Shown here: positions 1 through 7,550 of the stretch, in pieces | Layout of the letters: every line of letters begins with the position of its first letter | Numbering within the stretch: the stretch's first letter is position 1 | Source of the DNA: CAZUQH01 sp964622465 | GTDB lineage: Bacteria; CG03; CAZUQH01 | NCBI GenBank assembly: GCA_964622465.1 | Contig: CAZUQH010000003.1 | Location: 1 to 49,370, forward strand | DNA length: 49,370 bases | Direction: 5' to 3' | Translations under genes and position numbers: made by a program | The notes under the pieces: model-generated | Told to the model about the DNA's origin: nothing | The model's input: the letters and a program-made list of their open reading frames with translations, nothing else | Databases searched by the model: none

Positions 1-60
1 ATGATAAAGTTACAAACCAGCCACAGAAGTGTCGGTGATGTATTGAACCTATACACATAC

Positions 61-89
61 TTGACAAAGGAAGGATTTTTTTGTAGTTT
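61..89 (+). promoter_or_regulatory. candidate sigma-70 promoter
   Basis: A perfect -35 TTGACA (61-66) is followed after 17 bp by TAGTTT (84-89), a weak -10. It would serve the small membrane protein at 167 and possibly the ribosomal protein genes behind it. The -10 is poor, so this is tentative. Confidence 0.4.
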
Positions 90-109
90 GGTTGTTTGCT
101 GGGAGTTAA

Positions 110-127
110 ATCCTGTTAGAACAGGAT
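110..127. promoter_or_regulatory. perfect 8-bp inverted repeat, candidate operator or leader hairpin
   Basis: ATCCTGTT-AG-AACAGGAT is a perfect palindrome with 8-bp arms and a 2-bp centre. It lies about 20 bp downstream of the candidate -10 and 40 bp upstream of the next start codon. No T-run follows, so it is not an obvious terminator. A repressor operator or an mRNA leader hairpin are both possible. Confidence 0.45.
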
Positions 128-166
128 GTTCCGGCAGAAATCTGAGATTTAAAGAAGGAGGGGAAG

Positions 167-364
167 ATGGCAGGTAAACCGTTTGAGGCAAAGCAGTGGA
201 TGATCGATGCTTTCCTGTGGCTGGCAATTTTGTGCTCAGTTATCGGAGTTATTGCACGGATTGCCTTTATTCCCATCTGGCTTGGTGCAGCGGCATGGGG
301 ACAGGGAGCGATTGTGTCGCTTCTGTTCGTCATAGCGCTTGAACTTTATCCCAGGAAGGGATAA
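167..364 (+). CDS. small two-helix membrane protein, unknown function
   Basis: This 65-residue protein has an ATG preceded by a strong Shine-Dalgarno (AAGGAGGGG, about 6 nt upstream), which is the main reason to accept it. A short polar N-terminus of about 12 residues is followed by two hydrophobic segments (about 13-34 and 38-59) and a basic end (YPRKG), consistent with a small inner-membrane hairpin. I do not recognise a family. It lies 49 bp upstream of rplM and downstream of a candidate promoter and palindrome, so it may be the first gene of that transcript. The antisense reading frames here look like shadows. Confidence 0.6.
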   Translation: MAGKPFEAKQWMIDAFLWLAILCSVIGVIARIAFIPIWLGAAAWGQGAIVSLLFVIALELYPRKG

Positions 365-413
365 TACCACCAAACACGCCTTTTCTTTGTTATAGTCAGA
401 CATAATTGGTGAA

Positions 414-848
414 ATGGATACATTTACCTTAAGAAAAGAAGACGTCATACGAAAGTGGTACCTGGTTGATGCGAGCGGTGTGCCTTTAGGCCGGCTTGCA
501 AGTTTTGTTGCGGTTTTGCTGCGCGGCAAGAATAAACCAACGTTCACTCCACACGTTGATTGTGGTGATTATGTCGTTGTAATCAACGCAGGTAAGGTGA
601 GATTAACGGGTCACAAAATAGAGCAGAAATACCATTTCAGGACGTCAGGCAGGCCTGGCGGAGATAAATATCTCAGGTATAAAGTATTAATGAAGGAACG
701 TCCTGAATTGATTGTACAGTGGGCCGTAAAAGGAATGATACCGCATAACAAACTGGGCGAGAAGATTTTTATGAAACTGAAAGCGTACCGAGGTCAGGAG
801 CACCCGCATGGCGTGTGTTCGCCCGAAAGGATAGAGGTGCCAGGTTGA
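414..848 (+). CDS. rplM: 50S ribosomal protein L13
   Basis: L13 is a 23S rRNA-binding protein used early in assembly of the large subunit. The 144-residue product has the usual family length and carries its landmarks: RKWYLVDASGVPLGRLAS near the N-terminus, then LRGK and a TPHVDCGDYVVVINA block, the YHFRTSGRPGG segment, and AVKGMIPHNKLG with MKLKAYRGQEHPH near the end. It is followed by rpsI, the standard pairing in bacteria. The stop codon shares bases with the TTG start of rpsI (TTGA), so the two are probably translationally coupled. Confidence 0.97.
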   Translation: MDTFTLRKEDVIRKWYLVDASGVPLGRLASFVAVLLRGKNKPTFTPHVDCGDYVVVINAGKVRLTGHKIEQKYHFRTSGRPGGDKYLRYKVLMKERPELIVQWAVKGMIPHNKLGEKIFMKLKAYRGQEHPHGVCSPERIEVPG

Positions 849-1234
849 ACTATCTGTGGGGAGTAGGAAGGCGCAAAACATCCGTTGCACGGGTTAGACT
901 TGCGCCCGGAAATGGCAATATATTAATAAACTCGCTTCCTTATAATGAATATTTTAAGGGGCTAATAGATGGGCTGAAGGCAGTCGAAGCATCGTTATCG
1001 TCCGTCGGACTCCGAGAAAAATACGATGTGTTTGTAAACGTCAATGGCGGCGGCAAGATGGCGCAGGCAGATGCAGTAAAACTTGGCATTGCACGTGCTC
1101 TTGCTCCTATCAGCGATGACATTAAGAAAACCCTCCACAAAAACGGTCTCCTGACGCGTGACCCGAGAATGGTAGAACGCAAGAAACCGGGCCGTCCAAA
1201 AGCAAGAAAATCCTTCCAGTGGTCTAAGAGATAA
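845..1234 (+). CDS. rpsI: 30S ribosomal protein S9
   Basis: S9 is a small-subunit head protein whose C-terminal tail reaches the P-site tRNA. The product shows YLWGVGRRKTSVARVRL at the start, the NGGGKMAQADAVKLGIARAL core, and the basic end with KKPGRPKARKSFQWSKR, where the terminal KR is the conserved tail. I chose TTG at 845. It gives 129 residues, the normal length, overlaps the rplM stop as TTGA and has GAGGTG a few bases upstream. An ATG at 815 would add ten residues that do not resemble S9 and lie inside rplM. Confidence 0.95.
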   Translation: MNYLWGVGRRKTSVARVRLAPGNGNILINSLPYNEYFKGLIDGLKAVEASLSSVGLREKYDVFVNVNGGGKMAQADAVKLGIARALAPISDDIKKTLHKNGLLTRDPRMVERKKPGRPKARKSFQWSKR

Positions 1235-1257
1235 CCAGCGAGATATAACAATTCTGT

Positions 1258-1286
1258 TTGACTTACTTCGTCTTTCCCGCTATAAT
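1258..1286 (+). promoter_or_regulatory. sigma-70 promoter upstream of sppA
   Basis: TTGACT (1258-1263), 17 bp, then a consensus TATAAT (1281-1286). It sits in the 99-bp gap between rpsI and sppA, placing transcription start near 1293, about 40 nt before the sppA ATG. Confidence 0.75.
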
Positions 1287-1333
1287 ACATTAAATACAAT
1301 TCCATAATTCTTTAGTAAAGATGGAGGCATGCT

Positions 1334-2278
1334 ATGCGTCGCGAGACAGTTATTGTTACGCTTGTCACATTCTTGCTTGTACTGAGTACAATTTGCGGGG
1401 TCTGGCTTGTTCTGAACAGACCACAACGGCAATTACCTATTCCATCCAGAATTACACTGGGACGCTCTAATGGCATAGGCGTGGTTTATCTGTATGGACC
1501 GCTGAGTGTTTCAAGTGATTCTGGCGGGTTTATGGCACGTTTGAGGGGTACAGACGCTATTGTTGAACAGCTCAAAGTGCTTGCAAAGGACGACAGGGTA
1601 CAGGCGGTGGTCCTCAGGATAAACAGCGGCGGTGGTAGTGTAGCAGCTATCCAGGAGGTTTATGAGGCAGTCCGGAACCTGAAGGCGCATGGCAAGAAAG
1701 TGGTCGCTTCCTTTGGTGACGTTGCAGCGTCAGGCGCATATTATGTAGCGTGTGCTTGTGACAGAATTATAGCAAACCCGGGGACAATCACAGGCAGCAT
1801 TGGCGTGATATTCAGTGTTGGAAACGTGGAGGGTTTGTTCCGGAAAATTGGCGTGAAGGTAGAGGTCATAAAGAGCGGAAAGTACAAAGACATTGGTTCT
1901 GGTTACAGGGAAATGACTGAAGAAGAGAGAGGGTTATTGAATGCAATGCTGGATAGTGCGTATGGCCAGTTTGTGGAAGCAGTGAAGACTGGCCGTGGGT
2001 TTTCAGGCGAAAAAGTAGAGGGGCTTGCGCAGGGGCAATTGTTTACTGGTGCACAGGCGCTGGAGGCAGGGCTTGTGGACAAAGTCGGCAGTTACGAGGA
2101 TGCCGTGAAAGAAGCGGCGGAACTTGCTGGAATAAAAGGAGAACCCGAGATAATAGAGGCGCCTCTGCCGTTCTTCAGACGGTTATTGGGCTCCATAACC
2201 GAGTCACATGGCTTGCGTTTTTCGCCACAAGAACTTGTAGAAGAAAGCTCTCCACGTCTTGAATACAAAATGTGGTAG
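1334..2278 (+). CDS. sppA: signal peptide peptidase SppA (short, S49 family)
   Basis: SppA is a membrane-anchored serine protease that degrades signal peptides left after secretion. The 314-residue product is the short single-domain form. It has an N-terminal transmembrane anchor (about 5-27), an S49 core with INSGGGSV (97-103), the catalytic serine in AASGAYY (Ser133), and a lysine candidate in the IKSGKYKDIGS segment (183-185) for the Ser/Lys dyad. GGAGG sits about 8 nt before the ATG. The gene has its own promoter at 1258 and is followed 15 bp later by a membrane protein that may share its transcript. Confidence 0.93.
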   Translation: MRRETVIVTLVTFLLVLSTICGVWLVLNRPQRQLPIPSRITLGRSNGIGVVYLYGPLSVSSDSGGFMARLRGTDAIVEQLKVLAKDDRVQAVVLRINSGGGSVAAIQEVYEAVRNLKAHGKKVVASFGDVAASGAYYVACACDRIIANPGTITGSIGVIFSVGNVEGLFRKIGVKVEVIKSGKYKDIGSGYREMTEEERGLLNAMLDSAYGQFVEAVKTGRGFSGEKVEGLAQGQLFTGAQALEAGLVDKVGSYEDAVKEAAELAGIKGEPEIIEAPLPFFRRLLGSITESHGLRFSPQELVEESSPRLEYKMW

Positions 2279-2293
2279 GAGGTTAAATCTATA

Positions 2294-2851
2294 ATGGACT
2301 GGGTTGATTTTATGTACAATATTCTTGTGCATCCATGCGACGCTATGTGGGAAGTTTGCAGGAGGCGTCACTGGGTAGTCGTTATAGCGATAGTTGTTTG
2401 TTCCGGAATCTCTGCTGCAATTGCAACTCTACTCCCGGTCAAGTTCGGATTTCCTAGCGCTGGGAATATGCTTGGTGTTTCAACAGCAATGGTGATTCTT
2501 GGCGTAGTACTTAGCTGGTTCATGAATGCCGGAATTTTACATTTCTTTGCCGGCTTATGGGGTGGTGATGGGAAAGCAAGCGCTTTCCTTGCGGCATCCG
2601 GCATCTCAACGTTTCCGCTTCTTTTTCTCGTTCCACTTGCGATTGTAAGTCAGGTTGCGCCTCTAGGAGCGCTATGGTTTCTTCTTGGCCTGTTGGCAGT
2701 GGCTGTCTGGTACGTATATCTTCTTATCGATGCGATTTCGACGGCCTATCACATGCTGCCAGGCCGTGCTGTTGCAGTTCTATTAACCCCGATGTTGATT
2801 ATTCTCGTAGCGATGTTGATAACTGCAGGTGTAATTGGGAGTGTGTTGTGA
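2294..2851 (+). CDS. Yip1-family integral membrane protein
   Basis: This 185-residue, highly hydrophobic protein starts with a short amphipathic stretch containing the ILVHPCDAMWEV pattern typical of Yip1-domain proteins. About five transmembrane segments follow, roughly residues 26-48, 60-82, 95-118, 124-147 and 160-183. Bacterial Yip1 proteins are poorly characterised, so no specific role is claimed. AGGAGG overlaps the sppA stop region about 11 nt before the ATG. The stop overlaps the GTG start of argC (GTGA), so it lies in one transcript with the arginine genes. Confidence 0.75.
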   Translation: MDWVDFMYNILVHPCDAMWEVCRRRHWVVVIAIVVCSGISAAIATLLPVKFGFPSAGNMLGVSTAMVILGVVLSWFMNAGILHFFAGLWGGDGKASAFLAASGISTFPLLFLVPLAIVSQVAPLGALWFLLGLLAVAVWYVYLLIDAISTAYHMLPGRAVAVLLTPMLIILVAMLITAGVIGSVL

Positions 2852-3933
2852 ATGGCGATAAATCAATAAAAGTTGGTGTAGTTGGCGCATCTGGATATAC
2901 TGCAAGGGAACTTGTGAAGATACTTCTCAAGCATCCTTATGCAAAACTGGAAATCGTTTGTTCCCGCTCTAAGTCGGGAGAACGCCTTGAGAAGATACAC
3001 CACGAACTACACGGGATGACAGACATAACGCTTGAAGAGGTTAATACACGGGAGCTGCTAGAGCGTGCTGACGTAGTATTTCTGTGCCTGCCTGCGGGAG
3101 CAGGACAGGAAATTGCAAAAGAAGTAGTCCGGTGCGGGAAAAAAGTTATAGACCTATCTGCTGATTACCGGTTGGATATCGAGACCTACCAGAAATGGTA
3201 CGGAAACCATAGCGCGCCAGAGCTTATAAAGGAGGCAGTCTACGGATTGCCTGAGTTATGGAGGAAAGAAATTGCGAATGCAACGGTTGTGGCAAACCCG
3301 GGGTGTTATGCTGCTGCTGCAATAATTGCGCTTGCGCCACTCGTTAGTGAAAATATGATTTTGAGTTTTGGAGACAAGAGTTCAAATATTATAGTGGACG
3401 GTAAATCCGGTGCTTCCGGTGCAGGCAGGAAAGTCGAACTTGAGTATCTGATGAGCGAACTCTGGGAGAACATGAAGCCGTATAAGGTACTCAAGCACCG
3501 GCATTCACCAGAGATTGCATATCAACTTGAGCGTTTTGCGAATGCATATCGGAAGGATGTAAAAAATGCTGCTGGTAGCGGTGCTTGCAAATTCCCTGTG
3601 CATTTTGCTCCTCATCTTATGCCTATAGCGAGGGGGCTTTTGACAACGTGTTATGTGGAGTTGTCAAAAAAGAGCACGACAGTAGAGCTGCTTGGACTGT
3701 ACCGCAGGTTCTATGACGGTGCACCATTCGTGCGTATCCTCGGAGAGGGAGAACAGCCGGAAACAGGCGCAGTGCTTGGGACAAATTTCTGCGATGTCGG
3801 AATTACGTGTGATTCGGATGGCACATTTGTTGTGGCTACGTCAGCAATAGATAATCTTGTTAAGGGTGCATCCGGCCAGGCAGTCCAGAATATGAACATT
3901 ATGTTCGGAATTGATGAAAAAGCAGGATTATAA
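2848..3933 (+). CDS. argC: N-acetyl-gamma-glutamyl-phosphate reductase
   Basis: ArgC reduces N-acetylglutamyl phosphate to the semialdehyde with NADPH, the third step of arginine synthesis. The product (361 residues) has the Rossmann motif VGVVGASGYTARELVK at the N-terminus and the catalytic cysteine in VANPGCYAAAA (Cys153). A substrate-binding region follows with KSGASGAG and KHRHSPEI. I chose GTG at 2848, which overlaps the stop of the upstream gene as GTGA. The open frame continues far upstream, but that part is out-of-frame sequence of the Yip1 gene. The 3' end overlaps argJ by 20 bp. Confidence 0.95.
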   Translation: MNGDKSIKVGVVGASGYTARELVKILLKHPYAKLEIVCSRSKSGERLEKIHHELHGMTDITLEEVNTRELLERADVVFLCLPAGAGQEIAKEVVRCGKKVIDLSADYRLDIETYQKWYGNHSAPELIKEAVYGLPELWRKEIANATVVANPGCYAAAAIIALAPLVSENMILSFGDKSSNIIVDGKSGASGAGRKVELEYLMSELWENMKPYKVLKHRHSPEIAYQLERFANAYRKDVKNAAGSGACKFPVHFAPHLMPIARGLLTTCYVELSKKSTTVELLGLYRRFYDGAPFVRILGEGEQPETGAVLGTNFCDVGITCDSDGTFVVATSAIDNLVKGASGQAVQNMNIMFGIDEKAGL

Positions 3934-5254
3934 ATCAAAAATGCCGGCTGGTTGGCGGCTGGGCGGAGTTCACTGCGGTATAAAGAAAGATAAACTGCAG
4001 TTCGACCTTGCGCTGCTCGTCTCAGAAAAGCCAGCTACCGCTGCTGGCGTTTTTACAACCAATCAGATTACTGCGCCTTGCGTCCAATGGTGCGGCAAGT
4101 GCGTGGTGAGTGGTGACGTTAGAGCGCTTGTAGTGAATTCAGGTAATGCAAATTGCTGTACTGGTGAGCATGGTACAAGAGATAATGAAAAAGTTGCAGC
4201 CATTGTTGCGCGTGAGCTGGGTTTTGAGCCGCGCGAAGTGCTCGTTGGTTCTACGGGGGTTATAGGGGAACGGCTCCCGTTAGGGAAAATACGGAGTGGT
4301 ATAAAGGTTCTCGCGCGGTCAGTGGGGAATGCCGGCGAGGCAAATGAGGATATCGTGCGAAGTGCAGCGCGTGCAATAATGACGACTGACACACGGCCAA
4401 AAACAGCGGAGCGGACTATTATGTGGCGCGGACAGCCAGTCCGGCTGCTTGCGCTTGCAAAAGGTGCTGGTATGATTGAGCCGCGTCTGGGGCCCCCGGC
4501 TACGGCAGGCACAATGCGCAGCCGTAGCGCGGGCTCGAGTCACGCTGGTTATGCCGGCTCATTACGCTCCGGTGAACATGCTGCTACTAAACACGCTACC
4601 TTCCTTTGTTTCATAATGACCGATGCACGCGCAAGCAGGCGCTTGCTCCAGGCAATTCTTGAGGATTGCGTGTCAACAACTTTCAATCATCTTACCGTAG
4701 ATGGCCAAACCAGTACCAACGATATGGTAATCGCTATGGCAAATGGCTGTTCTAAAGCGCCGTCCCTCGATAACACGCCGCCCCTTGCTTCCAATTTTGC
4801 ACAGGCAATGAAGGATATTTGCGTTGATATAACCAGGCAAGTTGCAAGTGATGGAGAAGGTGCGTCCGTTACCGTCATTATTAACGTAATAGGTACGGCG
4901 ACTGTGCGCGATGCGAATTTCCTGGCGCGTGCAGTCGCAAATTCACTCTTGGTAAAAACTGCAATATATGGAAAGCAGAATAACTATGGAAGAATACTAC
5001 AAGCGATTGGTTGCTCGCACGCAAGGGTCAACGAGAAAAATGTGACTATCAGCTACGGCTCTTCAAAGGGTACGGCGACTGTATTTCGTCGTGGCGTTCC
5101 GGTTCCGGTAAACTCAAAGAAAATACAGAAAATTCTTTCCAGTAAAGAAGTCATTATCAACGTTTCGCTCGGAAGTGGCACTGGAAAGTGCACGTACTAT
5201 ACCTGTGACATGACACCGCGTTACGTGGACATTAATGCAGATTACATTTCTTGA
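3914..5254 (+). CDS. argJ: bifunctional glutamate N-acetyltransferase / N-acetylglutamate synthase ArgJ, with an inserted segment
   Basis: ArgJ transfers acetyl from N-acetylornithine to glutamate, and bifunctional forms also use acetyl-CoA. The precursor cleaves itself before a threonine. The N-terminal half shows GVFTTNQITAPCVQW and VNSGNANCCTG, and the C-terminal half SDGEGASVTVII and YGKQNNYGRILQAIG. The nucleophile appears to be Thr229 in HATFLCFIMTDA. The family normally has GMI-x-P-N-M-A-T here. In this copy about 35 extra residues (roughly 191-226), rich in Ala, Gly, Ser and Arg, lie between P190 and A228. The precursor is 446 residues against about 400-410 usually. The insertion is in frame and contains a DNA palindrome. 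ATG 3914 overlaps argC. Confidence 0.93.
   Translation: MKKQDYKSKMPAGWRLGGVHCGIKKDKLQFDLALLVSEKPATAAGVFTTNQITAPCVQWCGKCVVSGDVRALVVNSGNANCCTGEHGTRDNEKVAAIVARELGFEPREVLVGSTGVIGERLPLGKIRSGIKVLARSVGNAGEANEDIVRSAARAIMTTDTRPKTAERTIMWRGQPVRLLALAKGAGMIEPRLGPPATAGTMRSRSAGSSHAGYAGSLRSGEHAATKHATFLCFIMTDARASRRLLQAILEDCVSTTFNHLTVDGQTSTNDMVIAMANGCSKAPSLDNTPPLASNFAQAMKDICVDITRQVASDGEGASVTVIINVIGTATVRDANFLARAVANSLLVKTAIYGKQNNYGRILQAIGCSHARVNEKNVTISYGSSKGTATVFRRGVPVPVNSKKIQKILSSKEVIINVSLGSGTGKCTYYTCDMTPRYVDINADYIS
4495..4533. repeat. palindromic insert inside argJ
   Basis: CCCG+GCTACGGC (4495-4506) pairs with GCCGTAGC-G-CGGG (4521-4533). The arms total 12 bp with one bulged base, around a 14-base centre. This GC-rich palindrome lies in the extra segment of argJ (about 4484-4591) that family members lack. 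It resembles a small palindromic element inserted in frame. A relation to the GCCTGCGGCTAC repeats at 14332 and 18330 is possible but not shown. Confidence 0.55.
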
Positions 5255-5854
5255 GTGAGCACAAATAATTATCCTGGTACTTCAAGACGGAAGGCAATTT
5301 TGAGTGCAGTTAATATTGCGCAGCCGATTATTAAAAATGGTGGTATCGTTGTTTTTCCTACCGAGACCGTTTACGGGATAGGCGTTTCATATTATTCGCA
5401 GCCTGCACAAAAGCGGCTCCGACAGTTGAAATCAAGAAAAAACGCAAAACCATTTCAGGTACTTGTTGGCAGTAAGAAAGAAGCCTGGCGTCTTGCGATT
5501 GCAAAAACATCAACAAGGCGAAAGATAGAAAAATATTGGCCTGGTCCTCTTACTGCAGTTTTGCCGCGTAAGGGTGGCGGGACGATTGGTTTAAGAATAC
5601 CTTCGCATCCACTTGCTCTTGCACTCTTAAAGGAAACAGGTCCTCTTTATGCTTCAAGCGCAAATTTTTCAGGTGCTCCTGTGCCAAGACGGCTGAAGGA
5701 CGTATCACCACTCATCAGGGAAAGTGCAGACATAATTCTGGAATGTCCGCCACAACCAAAAGGCGTTGCATCAACAGTGATTGATTTTACTGGAGTGAAG
5801 CCACGGGTGCTGAGACAGGGAGATTTGTTGGTTGACAGGAATCATAATTTATGA
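5255..5854 (+). CDS. tsaC: L-threonylcarbamoyladenylate synthase (YrdC/Sua5 family)
   Basis: TsaC makes threonylcarbamoyl-AMP from threonine, bicarbonate and ATP, the first step towards t6A37 in tRNAs that read ANN codons. The 199-residue product is a single YrdC domain without the extra Sua5 domain. Visible motifs are GGIVVFPTETVYGIGV, the LKSRKNAKPFQVLV segment, WPGPLTAVLP, IGLRIPSHP and YASSANFSG. The GTG start directly follows the argJ stop, and the end overlaps the next gene as ATGA. In Firmicutes this gene also sits beside ywlE and glyA, which supports both identifications. MtaB, encoded at 27090, acts on the resulting t6A. Confidence 0.92.
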   Translation: MSTNNYPGTSRRKAILSAVNIAQPIIKNGGIVVFPTETVYGIGVSYYSQPAQKRLRQLKSRKNAKPFQVLVGSKKEAWRLAIAKTSTRRKIEKYWPGPLTAVLPRKGGGTIGLRIPSHPLALALLKETGPLYASSANFSGAPVPRRLKDVSPLIRESADIILECPPQPKGVASTVIDFTGVKPRVLRQGDLLVDRNHNL

Positions 5855-6306
5855 ATATCCTTTTTGTTTGTACAGGCAATACGTGCAGGAGCGTTATGGC
5901 AGAGGGCGTAGCGCGGAAGTTGATTAAAGAGCGCGCTCTAAAAAACATTAACGTAAGTTCTGCAGGAACTATCGGTGGCCCTGGTCTTAAAATCTTTGGA
6001 GACCTTGAGGAAGTATTAAAAGAAAACGACATAAAGCATGGAGGTCACGTTTCCACGCCTCTGACAAAAGAACTTATTCTCGCTTCTGACCTTATCCTTG
6101 TGATGGAAGAGCACCACAAGCAGAGTGTCCTGGAACTTGCGCCGGAAGCAAAAGACAGGGTGCATCTTCTTACTGAATTTGCGGGCGAGAAACCATACGA
6201 GATACCAGACCCTATAGGCCAACCGAAAGAAGTATACGAAAGCAGTTTTAAGGAAATAGAAGGTCTCGTTGAAAAAATATTTGACAGGTTAGGAGGAGTA
6301 GAGTGA
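5851..6306 (+). CDS. low-molecular-weight protein phosphatase, probably arginine phosphatase (YwlE-like)
   Basis: The 151-residue protein has the low-molecular-weight phosphatase loop C7-TGNTC-R13-S at the N-terminus and the general-acid region IPDPIG (Asp120) near the C-terminus. The threonine at loop position 11, where tyrosine phosphatases usually have Ile or Leu, is the residue known to select phosphoarginine in Bacillus YwlE. The tsaC-phosphatase-glyA order also matches the ywl region of Firmicutes. Arginine phosphatase is therefore the better guess, although tyrosine phosphatase activity cannot be excluded. No arginine kinase (McsB) is present in the window. Both ends overlap neighbours by 4 bp. 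Confidence 0.85.
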   Translation: MNILFVCTGNTCRSVMAEGVARKLIKERALKNINVSSAGTIGGPGLKIFGDLEEVLKENDIKHGGHVSTPLTKELILASDLILVMEEHHKQSVLELAPEAKDRVHLLTEFAGEKPYEIPDPIGQPKEVYESSFKEIEGLVEKIFDRLGGVE

Positions 6307-7547
6307 AACACATACAATCGACAGACCCGGACGTTTATCAGGCAATCAAGGCAGAAATTGAACGCGAATCGTCCACTCTTGAAATGATAGCATCTGAAAA
6401 TTTCGCTTCTCTTGCAGTAATGGAAGCTGCGGGGTCGGTTATGACAAACAAGTATGCGGAGGGCTATCCTAAGAAACGATACTACGGCGGTTGCCAGAAT
6501 ATGGATATTGTCGAGGAACTTGCACGTGAACGTGGCAAAAAGCTATTTAGCTGTGAGCACATAAACGTTCAACCGCACTCTGGAACTCAGGCGAACATTG
6601 CCGTGTATATGACAGTTCTTGAGCCAGGTGACACTATAATGGGAATGAGCTTATCTCATGGCGGGCATCTCTCGCACGGTCATCCGCTGAATTTCTCCGG
6701 GAAATACTTCAAAGTTGTGCCATACGAAGTGAACGCCGACACGGAAACGATTGACTACGAGAAACTGCGCCGTCTTGCGCATGAGCACCACCCAAAGATA
6801 ATCGTGTCAGGAGCATCCGCATATCCGAGGATAATTGATTTTGCAAAGTTTGGTGAAATTGCAAATGAAGTAGGTGCCGTGCACATGGCTGACATTGCAC
6901 ATATTGCAGGTCTTGTTGCATGCGGGCTTCATCCGTCTCCGGTACCGCACGCGCAGTTTGTCACGACTACCACGCATAAGACATTACGCGGTCCACGCGG
7001 TGGCGTCGTTATGTGCAAGGAAGAGTATGCAAAGTTACTGGACAGGATAGTTTTTCCAGGTGGACAGGGTGGTCCTTTGATGCACATAATTGCAGCAAAG
7101 GCAGTTGCGTTCAAAGAAGCGCTGATGCCGGAATTCAAGGAATACCAGAGACAGATTATTGTAAATGCACAGACGCTTGCAAGTGAATTGAAAATGCGTG
7201 GGTTCCGTCTTGTAAGTGGCGGAACAGATAATCATCTTATGCTCGTTGACCTGAGAAACAAAGGGTTGACCGGTAAGGAAGCAGAGCAGACGCTTGATAA
7301 GGCAGGTATAACGGTTAACAAGAACACAATCCCGTTTGACCCGCAGAAACCGTTCGTAGCGTCAGGTATAAGAATTGGGACGCCTGCTCTTACCACGAGA
7401 GGGATGAAAGAAGAAGAGATGAAAGCAATCGCAGAATTCATAAACGATGCATTGGAACATCGCAGTGACGACACGTATCTATCCGGCATCAGACAGAACG
7501 TTCGCAAATTGTGCGAAAAGTTTCCTCTCTATCCCGAGTTACAATAG
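6303..7547 (+). CDS. glyA: serine hydroxymethyltransferase
   Basis: GlyA interconverts serine and glycine and feeds one-carbon units into tetrahydrofolate. The 414-residue length is typical. Motifs in order are LEMIASENFAS near the N-terminus, NKYAEGYPKKRYYGG, QPHSGTQAN, and the PLP lysine in TTTTHKTLRGPRGG (about Lys226). GGVVMCK, FPGGQGGPLMH and the C-terminal GIRIGTPALTTRGM follow. The GTG start overlaps the stop of the phosphatase gene as GTGA and has GGAGG just upstream. It closes the tightly packed tsaC-phosphatase-glyA group. Confidence 0.97.
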   Translation: MKHIQSTDPDVYQAIKAEIERESSTLEMIASENFASLAVMEAAGSVMTNKYAEGYPKKRYYGGCQNMDIVEELARERGKKLFSCEHINVQPHSGTQANIAVYMTVLEPGDTIMGMSLSHGGHLSHGHPLNFSGKYFKVVPYEVNADTETIDYEKLRRLAHEHHPKIIVSGASAYPRIIDFAKFGEIANEVGAVHMADIAHIAGLVACGLHPSPVPHAQFVTTTTHKTLRGPRGGVVMCKEEYAKLLDRIVFPGGQGGPLMHIIAAKAVAFKEALMPEFKEYQRQIIVNAQTLASELKMRGFRLVSGGTDNHLMLVDLRNKGLTGKEAEQTLDKAGITVNKNTIPFDPQKPFVASGIRIGTPALTTRGMKEEEMKAIAEFINDALEHRSDDTYLSGIRQNVRKLCEKFPLYPELQ

Positions 7548-7550
7548 CAA

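Noticed and set aside
1..177. Open frame from the window edge (58 codons, ATG at position 1)
   Set aside because: No ribosome-binding site can be seen, the composition is not protein-like, and it covers the promoter and palindrome before the small membrane protein. A gene end entering from upstream cannot be excluded.
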